A DNA stretch of 10,633 nt from Brooklawnia sp049651565 (GCF_049651565.1 NZ_JBASCI010000088.1:1-10633), one strand, 5' to 3'; positions 1 to 6,482 are shown, numbered from the stretch's first letter. Made by a program: numbers and translations. The notes: generated by a model not told the origin, from the sequence alone.

Positions 1-27
1 CCCGTCAGACCGGGGCTCCACCGCCGA

Positions 28-2382
28 TCACGCGTCCGGCTCGGGCTCCAGATCCTGCCAGAACGGCACCGGACCCACCGGCGGCTCCTCCTCGCCGGGC
101 TCCTCAGGCTCACCGGGCTCCCCGGCCTCGGCCGGCTGGAACTGCGGCAGCACCCCACTGTCCTGCAGGATCACCAAGCTGGTCGGCACCCGCACCTGCC
201 ACGGCTCGCCGACCTGCTCGGGCGGGTCGATCACCCGGCCCAGCTCGACGTCGGTGTAGATGTCGAGGATCTCCTGGGTGTTGAGCAGCGGCAGGTATCC
301 CCCGGCCCAGATCAGTCCGGTGAGCAGGAACATCAGCGCCGGCCGCTCACAGCCCGGCCGCACCGGAACCACCACAGACGCGCTGCCCGCCCGCAGGAAC
401 TGCTCGAACACCGGGTCGGCGCCGCTGGCCTGCGCCGTCTTGCGCCACCGCTCCAGCCCCGCCCAGTAGTACGGATGGAACTGGTAGGTCGTCTGCGGCC
501 ACTCGAAGACCTGCTCGAAGAACTCGGTGACCGCGCCGTTCGACAACGGGTGCCGCCACTTGTCGAGCTGGGCGCCCTCGGCCTCGTCGAAGACGATCCG
601 GGGCGTGCCGTCCTCGATCGTGATCGACGTGTGCCCCACCGCGGTGCCCTCGGTCAGCAGGTCGATGCAACCCCGCTTCAGCTCGGTCAGCTCGATCTGC
701 CGGTACTGGTCGGTGCGCAACTGGAACGTCTGCTCCGCCACCGCCTCGCCGGCCTTCGCCTTCGCCAGCGTCCGGGCCTGGTCGTAAGCCTTCTTCCTGG
801 CGTCGTAACCGTTCAGGATCGCCGCCCAGGTGCGCGGCTGCCACGCGTCATAGGCGGCGTCCGTGCGCTCGCCCCGGTACAGCACCTTGAAGGTCTGCAC
901 ACCCTCGAACCGCGCCGTGATCGTGATCGGGATCACCTGCGCCACCTTGTCGGTGAACGCCGCGCTGGGGTGCAGCGGCTGCCACTCGTTGAAGTTCGTC
1001 TTGATGATCTTGCCGTCCGGGTCGTCCGGATCGCGGCGCACCGAAAGGTAGAAGCTGTTGTCACCCACAGTGACCAGCACCAGGTTGGTCTCGGCGACCG
1101 TCGTCCCGTCCGAAGGTTTGGCCGGCCCGGCCACCTCGCCGAGATGCAGGGCATCGACGTAGGAGCCGATATCGTCGGAGGCGCCCGCGGTCACGAAGAC
1201 GCCAAGGTGGGTGACCCGATAACCGGCGTCCACCGACAGGGTGTTGTCGGTCGAGACCCAGCCCGGGTCGTTGACGGCGTCGTGCACATCGATCTTGCGC
1301 GCCTCCATCGCCTCCTGGTAGGCGATCGCGGTGCCTCCGGCCACCTCCCCAGCCGGCGGCGCCTCCAGCCCTGTGACGTCATAAAGCGCAGCCAGCCGGG
1401 CATAGTTGTCATCCTCGAGGTCCTGGTAGCTGCGGAATCCGCCGTTGGTGTTGGACGCCGGCAGCGGCTGCCAGTTCGTCCGGCTGATCCGGGACGGGTG
1501 GATCGGTTCGACCAGCTCGGCCAGCGCCGCCGACTCGTGGCTGCCTAGCAGGCTGCGGTGGAACGCCGCCGGCTCGGGGACGTTCAGCGACAGCAGCACC
1601 CGGCGTCCGTAGTTCATCAGGCGGGCGTCGTAGAGCTTGTCGACCCAGCGGTAGATGCCGTTGATGTGCTCGGTGCCGTCCACGTTGTTGAACCCCTGCA
1701 GCGAGGTGTCCTGCCGCTCGGTCAGGATGGTGATCGAGCTGACCTCCTTGATGGTGTTCTTCACCCGCTTGGTGGCCTCCTCGGTCACCGTCTTGGCGTA
1801 CTCCTGCGCCGACGTAGTGGACGACGACTGCGAGGTGTTGTAGGAGGCGTTCACCGAGGCGCTGACCTGCACCGGGGCGAACTTGCCGGTGACGCTGACC
1901 CCGGCGTCGATCCCTAAGCTCGAGTTGGCCACCGAGGACGCCTGGCTGGACAACTGGAACCGCTCGTCGGTCTTCAGGCTGCTGGTGGACTCCTCCTCCA
2001 GCAAGGTCTCGATCGTCGTGGTATCGGTGGTTCGCGACAGGTTGCGGGTGGTGCGTTCGCGCTGCTCACCGCGCATCAGCGACAGGATGTCGGCGACCTC
2101 ACCCTCCTCGTACGCCCGCAGTTCCTGCTCGACCAGAATCAGGTCACCCACCGCCGGCGGCGCGATGGCCCCGACCTCCAGTGGGACGCGGAAGCTGGCC
2201 GCCGTCCCGACAAGTGCCGCGGCTGCTGCTGCCGATCGTGGCTCGCCGGCGCCGGGACGTGGCTCGTCCTCGGCTGGTTGCGATGGACCGTTGGCGGGTT
2301 GTGGTTTGCCCGGCCGGTCAGGGTCGTGGACGGACGCCGCGGCCTCGCCGTCGATCAGGATGTCGTAGTCGTCGAACGCCAG
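28..2382 (-). CDS. Large uncharacterised protein, about 784 aa, 5' end uncertain
   Basis: I do not recognise a characterised family; some motifs resemble, from memory only, large hypothetical proteins of bacteria. Numbering starts at the CTG at 2380-2382. Residues 1-14 (LAFDDYDILIDGEA) look like folded protein. They are followed by a Pro/Ala-rich linker (about 20-60), a helical EQELRAYEEGEVADILSLMRGEQRERT segment split by short loops (85-110), and a Ser/Thr-rich alternating hydrophobic/polar segment (about 151-193). A charged helix follows (191-216), then IYRWVDKLYDARLMNYGRR (243-261). An aromatic block starts at HPYYW (636), and the protein ends in a Pro/Glu-rich acidic tail (749-784). There is no signal peptide and no clear transmembrane helix. 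The frame stays open to 2991, but upstream of 2382 it is only the shadow of the MFS gene. No ATG, GTG or TTG lies near the junction; the first GTG (2149-2151) has no ribosome site and would remove 77 residues. The gene is therefore probably truncated at its 5' end or fused to the MFS remnant. Confidence 0.7.
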   Translation of the reverse strand: MAFDDYDILIDGEAAASVHDPDRPGKPQPANGPSQPAEDEPRPGAGEPRSAAAAAALVGTAASFRVPLEVGAIAPPAVGDLILVEQELRAYEEGEVADILSLMRGEQRERTTRNLSRTTDTTTIETLLEEESTSSLKTDERFQLSSQASSVANSSLGIDAGVSVTGKFAPVQVSASVNASYNTSQSSSTTSAQEYAKTVTEEATKRVKNTIKEVSSITILTERQDTSLQGFNNVDGTEHINGIYRWVDKLYDARLMNYGRRVLLSLNVPEPAAFHRSLLGSHESAALAELVEPIHPSRISRTNWQPLPASNTNGGFRSYQDLEDDNYARLAALYDVTGLEAPPAGEVAGGTAIAYQEAMEARKIDVHDAVNDPGWVSTDNTLSVDAGYRVTHLGVFVTAGASDDIGSYVDALHLGEVAGPAKPSDGTTVAETNLVLVTVGDNSFYLSVRRDPDDPDGKIIKTNFNEWQPLHPSAAFTDKVAQVIPITITARFEGVQTFKVLYRGERTDAAYDAWQPRTWAAILNGYDARKKAYDQARTLAKAKAGEAVAEQTFQLRTDQYRQIELTELKRGCIDLLTEGTAVGHTSITIEDGTPRIVFDEAEGAQLDKWRHPLSNGAVTEFFEQVFEWPQTTYQFHPYYWAGLERWRKTAQASGADPVFEQFLRAGSASVVVPVRPGCERPALMFLLTGLIWAGGYLPLLNTQEILDIYTDVELGRVIDPPEQVGEPWQVRVPTSLVILQDSGVLPQFQPAEAGEPGEPEEPGEEEPPVGPVPFWQDLEPEPDA

Positions 2383-2969
2383 CCCTCGTACAGCGTCGCG
2401 AACAGGAAGAACGTGTCGATCAGGTAGAGCCCGGCATAGCCGAGCACCGGGATCAGTGCCCCACCGACCATCGGCCCCGCGATCGCCCCGGCCGAGATGA
2501 CCGTCATGTTGAGCGTGTTCGCGGCAGGCAGTTGGTCGGATGGCACCAGTTTCGGCAGGATCGCTGTCCGGGTGGGCTGGTTGATCGCGAAGAACGCCTG
2601 CTGCATGGCGAACACCCCGAGCAGGATCCAGACGTTGTTCAACCCCAGGAATGCCTGGAGCCAGAACAACCCGGAGGTGACGATCATGCCGGTGGTGGTG
2701 AATTCGAGCAGGACGCGGCGGTCCATACTGTCGGCCAGCGCGCCGCCCCACAACCCGAAGATGATCAGCGGCACCAGCCCGAACAAGCCGGTCAACCCCA
2801 CCATCCCGGACGACCCGGTGATCGCGTAGATCTGCGCCGGCACCGCCACCACGGTCAGCTGGGCGCCGATGACAGTCACGACATTGGCCAGCCACAACCG
2901 TCTGAAGTCCGCCTGCTGGAGTGGGCGAGTGTCGGCGAACAGGCCCCGGATCCTGCTGCCGAGGCTCAT
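2355..2969 (-). pseudogene. MFS exporter, N-terminal half only (EntS-like)
   Basis: This is the first half of a major facilitator superfamily transporter: 204 residues where this exporter type usually has about 400-430. The start is secure, with AGGGAGG five bases upstream of ATG at 2967-2969. After a short cytoplasmic N-terminus (LQQADFRRLWLAN) there are about six hydrophobic helices. The loop after the second carries the MFS motif A pattern, GGALADSMDRRVLL (residues 75-88). FAINQPTRTAILPKLVP (127-143) is typical of the enterobactin-exporter-like (EntS/YbdA) branch. Recognisable sequence ends after about LFATLYEGWR (189-198), where the central cytoplasmic loop should begin. The frame then runs into STTTTS and a TGA. 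Helices 7-12 are missing, so transport activity is unlikely. The following frame belongs to an unrelated protein in the -1 register. A natural half-size transporter is possible but less likely. Confidence 0.8.
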
Positions 2970-3172
2970 GACACCTCCCTGGCCGATTCACCCATCACCC
3001 GGGCCACCGTACCCGGTCGGGACGCCATCCGTCGCCGAGCACTCAACCGATCACGCGCGTGGGATTCGAACGGGCCCTGCCAGCCGGGGCGGCGCCGACT
3101 TACCATGATTCCGGAGGACTCACGCCCGGGGCGATCGGCACCTGGCTCGATCAGGCCTTCCGGAGGTGCGGC
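2970..3172. other. Divergent intergenic region, no gene seen
   Basis: This is a 203-bp spacer between the leftward MFS remnant and the rightward lipoprotein gene. It should hold promoters for both. Only weak candidates are visible: a TACCAT hexamer at 3101-3106 for the plus-strand gene, and TACGGT on the minus strand (3006-3011) for the MFS gene. Neither has a convincing -35 box. The rightward frame stays open upstream to 3059, but those codons precede the ribosome site and are unlikely to be translated. Confidence 0.45.
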
Positions 3173-3472
3173 ATGTCACCCAGTAGGACCCATCGACACT
3201 GGCTGGTGTTGATCGCCGTGTTGGCAGCACTGCTGACCCTGTCCGCCTGCGCCGCCGGCCCGAACACCGCCGAAGCGGCCGGCGAAGCGGGTTTCTGGCA
3301 GGGGCTGTGGCACGGCATCATCGCCCCGATCACCTTCATCATCTCGCTGTTCAACGACAACGTCAGCATCTACGAGGTCGCGAACAACGGGGGCTGGTAC
3401 AACTTCGGCTTCCTGATCGGGATGTCGATCATCTTCGGCGGTGGTGGCGGCGCGGCCGGGCGTCGGCGCTAA
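3173..3472 (+). CDS. Small putative lipoprotein or membrane protein, 99 aa
   Basis: The start is ATG at 3173, with GGAGG at 3162-3166 six bases upstream. The N-terminus is basic (SPSRTHRH), followed by a hydrophobic stretch and a lipobox-like LSAC with Cys26. Lipid attachment at the outer face of the membrane is therefore plausible. The mature part has GFWQGLWHGIIAPITFIISLF (40-60), a possible second membrane segment. It is followed by NDNVSIYEVANNGGWYNFGFLIGMSIIFGGG (61-91), which is Gly/Asn/aromatic-rich, and the protein ends AAGRRR. I recall similar short hypothetical proteins with a GLWHG...SLF...IYEV.NNG.WYNFGF pattern, but no function for them. It ends nine bases from the end of the convergent hydrolase gene, leaving no room for a terminator of its own. 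Gene reality is well supported; function is unknown. Confidence 0.8.
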   Translation: MSPSRTHRHWLVLIAVLAALLTLSACAAGPNTAEAAGEAGFWQGLWHGIIAPITFIISLFNDNVSIYEVANNGGWYNFGFLIGMSIIFGGGGGAAGRRR

Positions 3473-3481
3473 CCGGGGTGG

Positions 3482-4189
3482 TCAGCGGTCCTCGGCCGCC
3501 TGCGCTATCAGCTCGGCGAGTTCGGCGGGCCTCGACCACATCGGCCAGTGCCCCGTCGGCAGGTCAATGTAGGTGACGTCGTCGTAGTCGAGCAGCGCGG
3601 TGAGGAACGGCATCCCCTGCTGCGCGTACTGCTGGAACGCGCTGGCCGGGAACTCGCAGCAGATCACCGTCAACGGAACGCGATGCCGGGCGTTGTTGCC
3701 GAGCTGCACCGGTTCGGCGATCACGCGGTTCGGCTGCGGCACCGCGCGCTCACGGAAGGTGCGGAGCTGTTCTGCGGTCAGGTCCTTGAAGGACCCTTCT
3801 TCGGACAGCTCGGCCCACGCGTCCGCCAGGGTTCGGTCGCCCACCTGTTCGGGGTCCATCGCGTACCCCGGACTGGCAGGCGCCGTGTCGACCAGGACGA
3901 GACGGTCCACCAGTTCGGGACGCTGGTCGAGGACGAGCGTGCCCGGGACCGCCGCCCCGCTGTGCACAACCAGGATCCGGCGCCCCGCAGGCACGTCCAG
4001 CGCCGCCTCGATGGCGGACGCCTGATCGACCAGCGTGACCTCTGGTGCGGTGCCGTCCCGGCCCCATTCCAGGCCCGGCAGCGTGAGCGGCGTCACATCG
4101 AAGCCCCGCTCGGACAGTTCGGGGACCACCGCGTCCCATGCCCACGCACCCAGCCAGTAGCCGGGCACCAAGATGATTCGTGCACTCAT
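3482..4189 (-). CDS. Alpha/beta-fold hydrolase, 235 aa
   Basis: This is a single-domain cytoplasmic alpha/beta hydrolase of typical length. The N-terminal strand and oxyanion region read IILVPGYWLGAWAWDAVVPEL (5-25). The nucleophile elbow is LVVHSGAAVPG, with Ser77 as the likely nucleophile; it departs from classic GxSxG, having Val and Ala at the small-residue positions. His214 in LPTGHWPMW is the likely catalytic His. Glu179, right after a strand (TVICCEF), sits where the acid often lies. Family members of this kind include esterases, lactonases and other small hydrolases, and the substrate cannot be read from the sequence. I chose ATG at 4187-4189 because homologous folds begin right before this strand. 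Its ribosome site is weak. A TTG at 4247-4249 would add 20 residues that do not look conserved. The gene is convergent with the lipoprotein gene and divergent from the membrane protein gene. Confidence 0.85.
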   Translation of the reverse strand: MSARIILVPGYWLGAWAWDAVVPELSERGFDVTPLTLPGLEWGRDGTAPEVTLVDQASAIEAALDVPAGRRILVVHSGAAVPGTLVLDQRPELVDRLVLVDTAPASPGYAMDPEQVGDRTLADAWAELSEEGSFKDLTAEQLRTFRERAVPQPNRVIAEPVQLGNNARHRVPLTVICCEFPASAFQQYAQQGMPFLTALLDYDDVTYIDLPTGHWPMWSRPAELAELIAQAAEDR

Positions 4190-4289
4190 GTGCCCAGTGT
4201 GCACCCCTACGAGGTTCACTCGCCTCAATGACTTGGGAAATGCCCTCAAGGACGCGTAAGAATGGAGTTAGAGTTTCTTTACGCAGTCC

Positions 4290-4301
4290 GGGAATATTCC
4301 C
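4290..4301. repeat. Perfect 12-bp palindrome, operator-like
   Basis: The sequence GGGAATATTCCC is a perfect palindrome with an AT-rich centre, unusual against this GC-rich background. Its position between two divergent genes fits binding of a dimeric regulator. Nothing in the window identifies the regulator. Confidence 0.5.
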
Positions 4302-4316
4302 TCCCACGACCCAAAT

Positions 4317-4339
4317 TACCCACCCTTATGGGGCGGGTA
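4317..4339. repeat. Inverted repeat, 8 of 9 bp paired
   Basis: TACCCACCC (4317-4325) is mirrored by GGGCGGGTA (4331-4339) around a five-base centre, with one mismatch (A4322/C4334). It lies about 70 bp upstream of the promoter of the membrane protein gene. It could be an operator or activator site. A hairpin in a leftward transcript is also possible. Confidence 0.45.
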
Positions 4340-4409
4340 TTTGCGCTTGTGCAACTGCCATAGCACAGTCCGTACGATTTTCAAGGTGGGTCACATCTTG
4401 CCATCCGAT

Positions 4410-4440
4410 TTGACTTCCGGTGCCGCCCTCCGACTAAGGT
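4410..4440 (+). promoter_or_regulatory. Sigma-70-like promoter for the membrane protein gene
   Basis: TTGACT (4410-4415) and TAAGGT (4435-4440) are separated by 19 bases, slightly longer than optimal. The -35 box matches five of six consensus bases and the -10 box keeps the TAnnnT pattern. Transcription would start near 4447, giving a leader of about 70 nt. Confidence 0.5.
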
Positions 4441-4451
4441 GGAAACGTAGT

Positions 4452-4479
4452 TGCGGACCGGGCTGGAAAGCCCTGCGCA
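4452..4479 (+). promoter_or_regulatory. Structured 5' leader hairpin with GNRA loop
   Basis: GGGCT (4460-4464) pairs with AGCCC (4469-4473) around a GGAA tetraloop. Below an internal loop, TGCG (4452-4455) pairs with CGCA (4476-4479). The hairpin lies just downstream of the predicted transcription start and 37 bases before the start codon. It may stabilise the mRNA or bind a protein; that role is inferred. Confidence 0.4.
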
Positions 4480-4516
4480 TCGAATTCCGCGAAAGCGTAA
4501 ATCTTGGAGGTTGACA

Positions 4517-5233
4517 ATGACTACGAGTACCAGAGAACAAATACATCGGGATCGAGCCACCCACGCCGACGGCTCGCAGGCCCTGGTCGTCGAGGACCGC
4601 GACCAGACCGGTCGTGAGTCCTTCCTGGGTACCGATCGGTCGAGGGGTCGCTCGAACATTTCGTGGGGAGCCATCTTCGCGGGTGTCGCGACCTTCCTCG
4701 CGCTGATGATCGTCTTCGCCATGGCCGCCGGCGCGATGGGCCTCGGTGAGGCATCGGCCACCACCGTCGGTATCTGGTCGGTCATCTTCGTGGTGATCGC
4801 ACTGGCTGCTGCTGGCTACATCGCCGGCGCGCTCGCCGTTCGCGGCGGACTGTTGCACGGTTTCCTCACCTGGGCGGCCTCGATGCTCGCTTCGGTGCTG
4901 CTCGTCGGCTGGGCCGGTAGCAGTGTGCTGGGAGCCGTCGGTGGTGCGCTCGGCAATGTCGTCCAGGCCGGTACCGACCAGGTGACCACGCAGGACGTCC
5001 AGCAGATGATCGAGGAGGCCCAGGGCCAGGTCGACCAGCAGGACGTCCAGCAGGCCCAGGACGAGGCGGCCCAGACCGCTGAGCAGGCCGCCGACGCCGC
5101 GTCCACCGGTCTGTGGTGGGGCTTCGCCGGCTCGCTGATCGGCGCCGCGGTTGCGTCGTTCACCGGTGCCGCTGGCTCGCGCAGCGTCCAGACCAAGCGT
5201 GAGGACGACGTTCACGTCACCACTCGTTCCTGA
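4517..5233 (+). CDS. Four-helix membrane protein with a Gln-rich repeat, 238 aa
   Basis: The start is ATG at 4517, with GGAGG at 4506-4510. A hydrophilic N-terminus of about 48 residues leads into SWGAIFAGVATFLALMIVF (49-67, TM1), a motif found at the first helix of several actinobacterial envelope proteins of unknown function. TM2 (about 84-105) and TM3 (about 111-144) follow. A polar segment (145-185) is rich in Gln, Asp, Glu and Ala, probably helical or coiled-coil. A last membrane helix, GLWWGFAGSLIGAAVASFTGAA (188-209), is followed by a charged tail. Within the polar segment, QDVQQ recurs 16 residues apart. The gene has its own promoter, structured leader and terminator, so it is probably monocistronic. 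The function is unknown; a role in envelope homeostasis or stress is only a guess. Confidence 0.8.
   Translation: MTTSTREQIHRDRATHADGSQALVVEDRDQTGRESFLGTDRSRGRSNISWGAIFAGVATFLALMIVFAMAAGAMGLGEASATTVGIWSVIFVVIALAAAGYIAGALAVRGGLLHGFLTWAASMLASVLLVGWAGSSVLGAVGGALGNVVQAGTDQVTTQDVQQMIEEAQGQVDQQDVQQAQDEAAQTAEQAADAASTGLWWGFAGSLIGAAVASFTGAAGSRSVQTKREDDVHVTTRS
4991..5053 (+). repeat. 15-bp direct repeat, two copies 48 bp apart
   Basis: CAGGACGTCCAGCAG occurs at 4991-5005 and again at 5039-5053. The 48-bp offset equals 16 codons, so it encodes an in-frame repeat: QDVQQMIEEAQGQVDQ followed by QDVQQAQDEAAQTAEQ. The DNA identity is confined to the first five codons, which suggests an old or partly diverged tandem duplication. 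Confidence 0.8.
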
Positions 5234-5250
5234 CGCTTAACCAACAACTG

Positions 5251-5283
5251 AGCGGGGAGGCATCCATCGGGTGCCTCCCCGCT
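5251..5283 (+). terminator. Strong hairpin terminator after the membrane protein gene
   Basis: AGCGGGGAGGCA (5251-5262) pairs perfectly with TGCCTCCCCGCT (5272-5283). Three further pairs (one G-U) close on an ATC triloop, for about 15 pairs in total. Only a short TT follows, as is common for terminators in GC-rich actinobacteria. It lies 18 bases after the stop codon. Confidence 0.85.
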
Positions 5284-5362
5284 TCACGTCCCCGGCACAC
5301 GTGGGATGAACAACCAGACCCTGTTCCAGCGAGCTCAACCTGCGGGTCCTCCCGGCCCCCGA

Positions 5363-5368
5363 TAGGAT
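5363..5368 (+). promoter_or_regulatory. Possible -10 box for the alcohol dehydrogenase gene
   Basis: TAGGAT matches the -10 pattern TAnnnT and would give a leader of about 22 nt before the start at 5397. No good -35 hexamer is found 16-19 bases upstream. The upstream hairpin terminator argues that the gene needs a promoter somewhere in 5284-5390. Confidence 0.35.
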
Positions 5369-5396
5369 CATCGACAGCCAGCCCGAAGGAGCGCAG

Positions 5397-6446
5397 ATGC
5401 CACAGGTTCTCGCCTACGTCACCGACGACGAACAGTGCCAGTTCCACCGCACCACGATCGACCGTCGCGACCCTGGCCCGACCGAGGTCTACTTCGAGAT
5501 CAAGTACGCCGGCATCTGCCACTCCGACATCCACACCGCTCGCGCCGAGTGGGGCCAGCCGCTCTACCCGCTGGTGCCCGGCCACGAGATCGCCGGCATC
5601 GTCACCCAGGTCGGCGACCAGGTGACCAGGTTCGCCGTCGGCGACCGGGTCGGCGTCGGCTGTTTCGTCGACTCCTGCGGAGAGTGCGAACAGTGCCGGG
5701 CCGGCACCGAGCAGTTCTGCACCAGCCGCGAGGCGCCCACGGTGTGGACCTACAACTCGATCGGGCGCGACGGCCTGCCAACCGCCGGCGGCTACTCCCA
5801 GGGCATCACCGTCGAGCAGGACTACGTCTGCCGCATCCCCGACGCCATCCCCTTCGAGGCGGCCGCTCCCCTGCTGTGCGCCGGCATCACCCTCTACTCC
5901 CCGCTCAACCGTTGGGACGCCGGACCAGGCAAGCGGGTCGCCATCGTCGGCATGGGCGGCCTGGGACACATGGGCGTCCAGATCGCCGCGAAGATGGGCG
6001 CCGAGGTTGTCGTCATCAGCCAGACCATGTCCAAGCGCGAGGACGGCCTCAAGTTCGGCGCCTCCGACTACTTCGCCATGGACGACCCCGACCGGCTCAA
6101 GCAACTGCGCGGCAGCCTCGACCTGATCGTCTCCACCGTCTCGGCCAACATCAACCTGGACGGGCTGCTCCGGTTGCTGAAGCCGCACGGCGTGCTGGTC
6201 GACGTCGGGCTGCCCCAGCACGCGTCCACCCTGCGGCTCGGCAGCCTCACCAGCGGCAACAAGGTGCTGGCCGGCTCCAACATCGGCGGCATTCCCGAAA
6301 CCCAGGAGATGCTCGACTTCTGCGCCGAACACCAGATCGCCCCGCAGACCGAGATGATCACGGGCGAGGACATCACCGCCGCCTACGACAAGGTCGTCAA
6401 CTCGCAGGTGCGGTACCGCTACGTGATCGACACCTCAACCTTCTGA
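5397..6446 (+). CDS. Zinc-dependent alcohol/aldehyde dehydrogenase, CAD/YahK-like, 349 aa
   Basis: This is a medium-chain dehydrogenase/reductase that interconverts alcohols and aldehydes in the cytoplasm. The start is ATG at 5397 with GAAGGAG at 5385-5391, and the length is normal for the family. Catalytic zinc ligands are Cys41 (GICHSD), His63 with Glu64 (GHE) and Cys161. The structural zinc lobe has Cys94, Cys97, Cys100 and Cys108. The Rossmann fold shows GMGGLGHMGVQ (185-195). The strand after it ends in ISQTMSKRED rather than an acidic residue, which usually means NADP(H). IGGIPETQEMLDFCAEH and the overall layout match the cinnamyl-alcohol-dehydrogenase-like branch that includes E. coli YahK, a broad aldehyde reductase. 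The physiological substrate is not evident. It stands alone between a terminator and a convergent gene. Confidence 0.92.
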   Translation: MPQVLAYVTDDEQCQFHRTTIDRRDPGPTEVYFEIKYAGICHSDIHTARAEWGQPLYPLVPGHEIAGIVTQVGDQVTRFAVGDRVGVGCFVDSCGECEQCRAGTEQFCTSREAPTVWTYNSIGRDGLPTAGGYSQGITVEQDYVCRIPDAIPFEAAAPLLCAGITLYSPLNRWDAGPGKRVAIVGMGGLGHMGVQIAAKMGAEVVVISQTMSKREDGLKFGASDYFAMDDPDRLKQLRGSLDLIVSTVSANINLDGLLRLLKPHGVLVDVGLPQHASTLRLGSLTSGNKVLAGSNIGGIPETQEMLDFCAEHQIAPQTEMITGEDITAAYDKVVNSQVRYRYVIDTSTF

Positions 6447-6482
6447 GCCGGCACGAGCGGCCGGGGCCAGACAGGGGGCGGG

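Larger units (their letters stand above)
4190..4516. promoter_or_regulatory. Divergent regulatory region, 327 bp, no gene
   Basis: This is the longest non-coding stretch in the window and visibly richer in A+T than its surroundings. It separates the leftward hydrolase gene from the rightward membrane protein gene. It holds two operator-like inverted repeats (4290-4301 and 4317-4339), a sigma-70-like promoter facing right (4410-4440), and a leader with a GNRA-capped hairpin. I could not find a convincing promoter for the hydrolase gene on the minus strand. Short open frames cross the region but lack ribosome sites. Confidence 0.6.

Noticed and set aside
1..27. Part of a further gene at the left edge
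   Set aside because: Too short to show a frame, ribosome site or motif.
475..1548. Long plus-strand open frame opposite the large protein
   Set aside because: Typical antisense frame in GC-rich DNA: Arg/Val/Leu/Asp-rich, no ribosome site and no recognisable motif.
2376..2400. Programmed -1 frameshift linking the MFS half to the large protein
   Set aside because: The required shift is -1, but no X XXY YYZ slippery heptamer or clear downstream pseudoknot is visible at the junction.
2383..2991. Extension of the large left-hand frame upstream to 2991 as part of the protein
   Set aside because: This 203-codon part is Arg/His/Asp-rich nonsense in the shadow of the MFS frame, which has a good ribosome site and recognisable transporter motifs.
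3059..3071. Possible tRNA 3' end or integration-site remnant (minus strand GTTCGAATCCCAC)
   Set aside because: The flanking five bases cannot form a T stem around TTCGAAT, and no acceptor stem or anticodon arm is present. It is a short chance match unless a second copy is found elsewhere.
5217..6332. Long minus-strand open frame opposite the alcohol dehydrogenase
   Set aside because: It lies antisense to a gene with complete catalytic motifs and has biased, low-complexity composition.
6447..6464. Bidirectional terminator between the dehydrogenase and dgt genes
   Set aside because: Only a five-base CCGGC/GCCGG stem with a seven-base loop and no T tract; too weak to claim.
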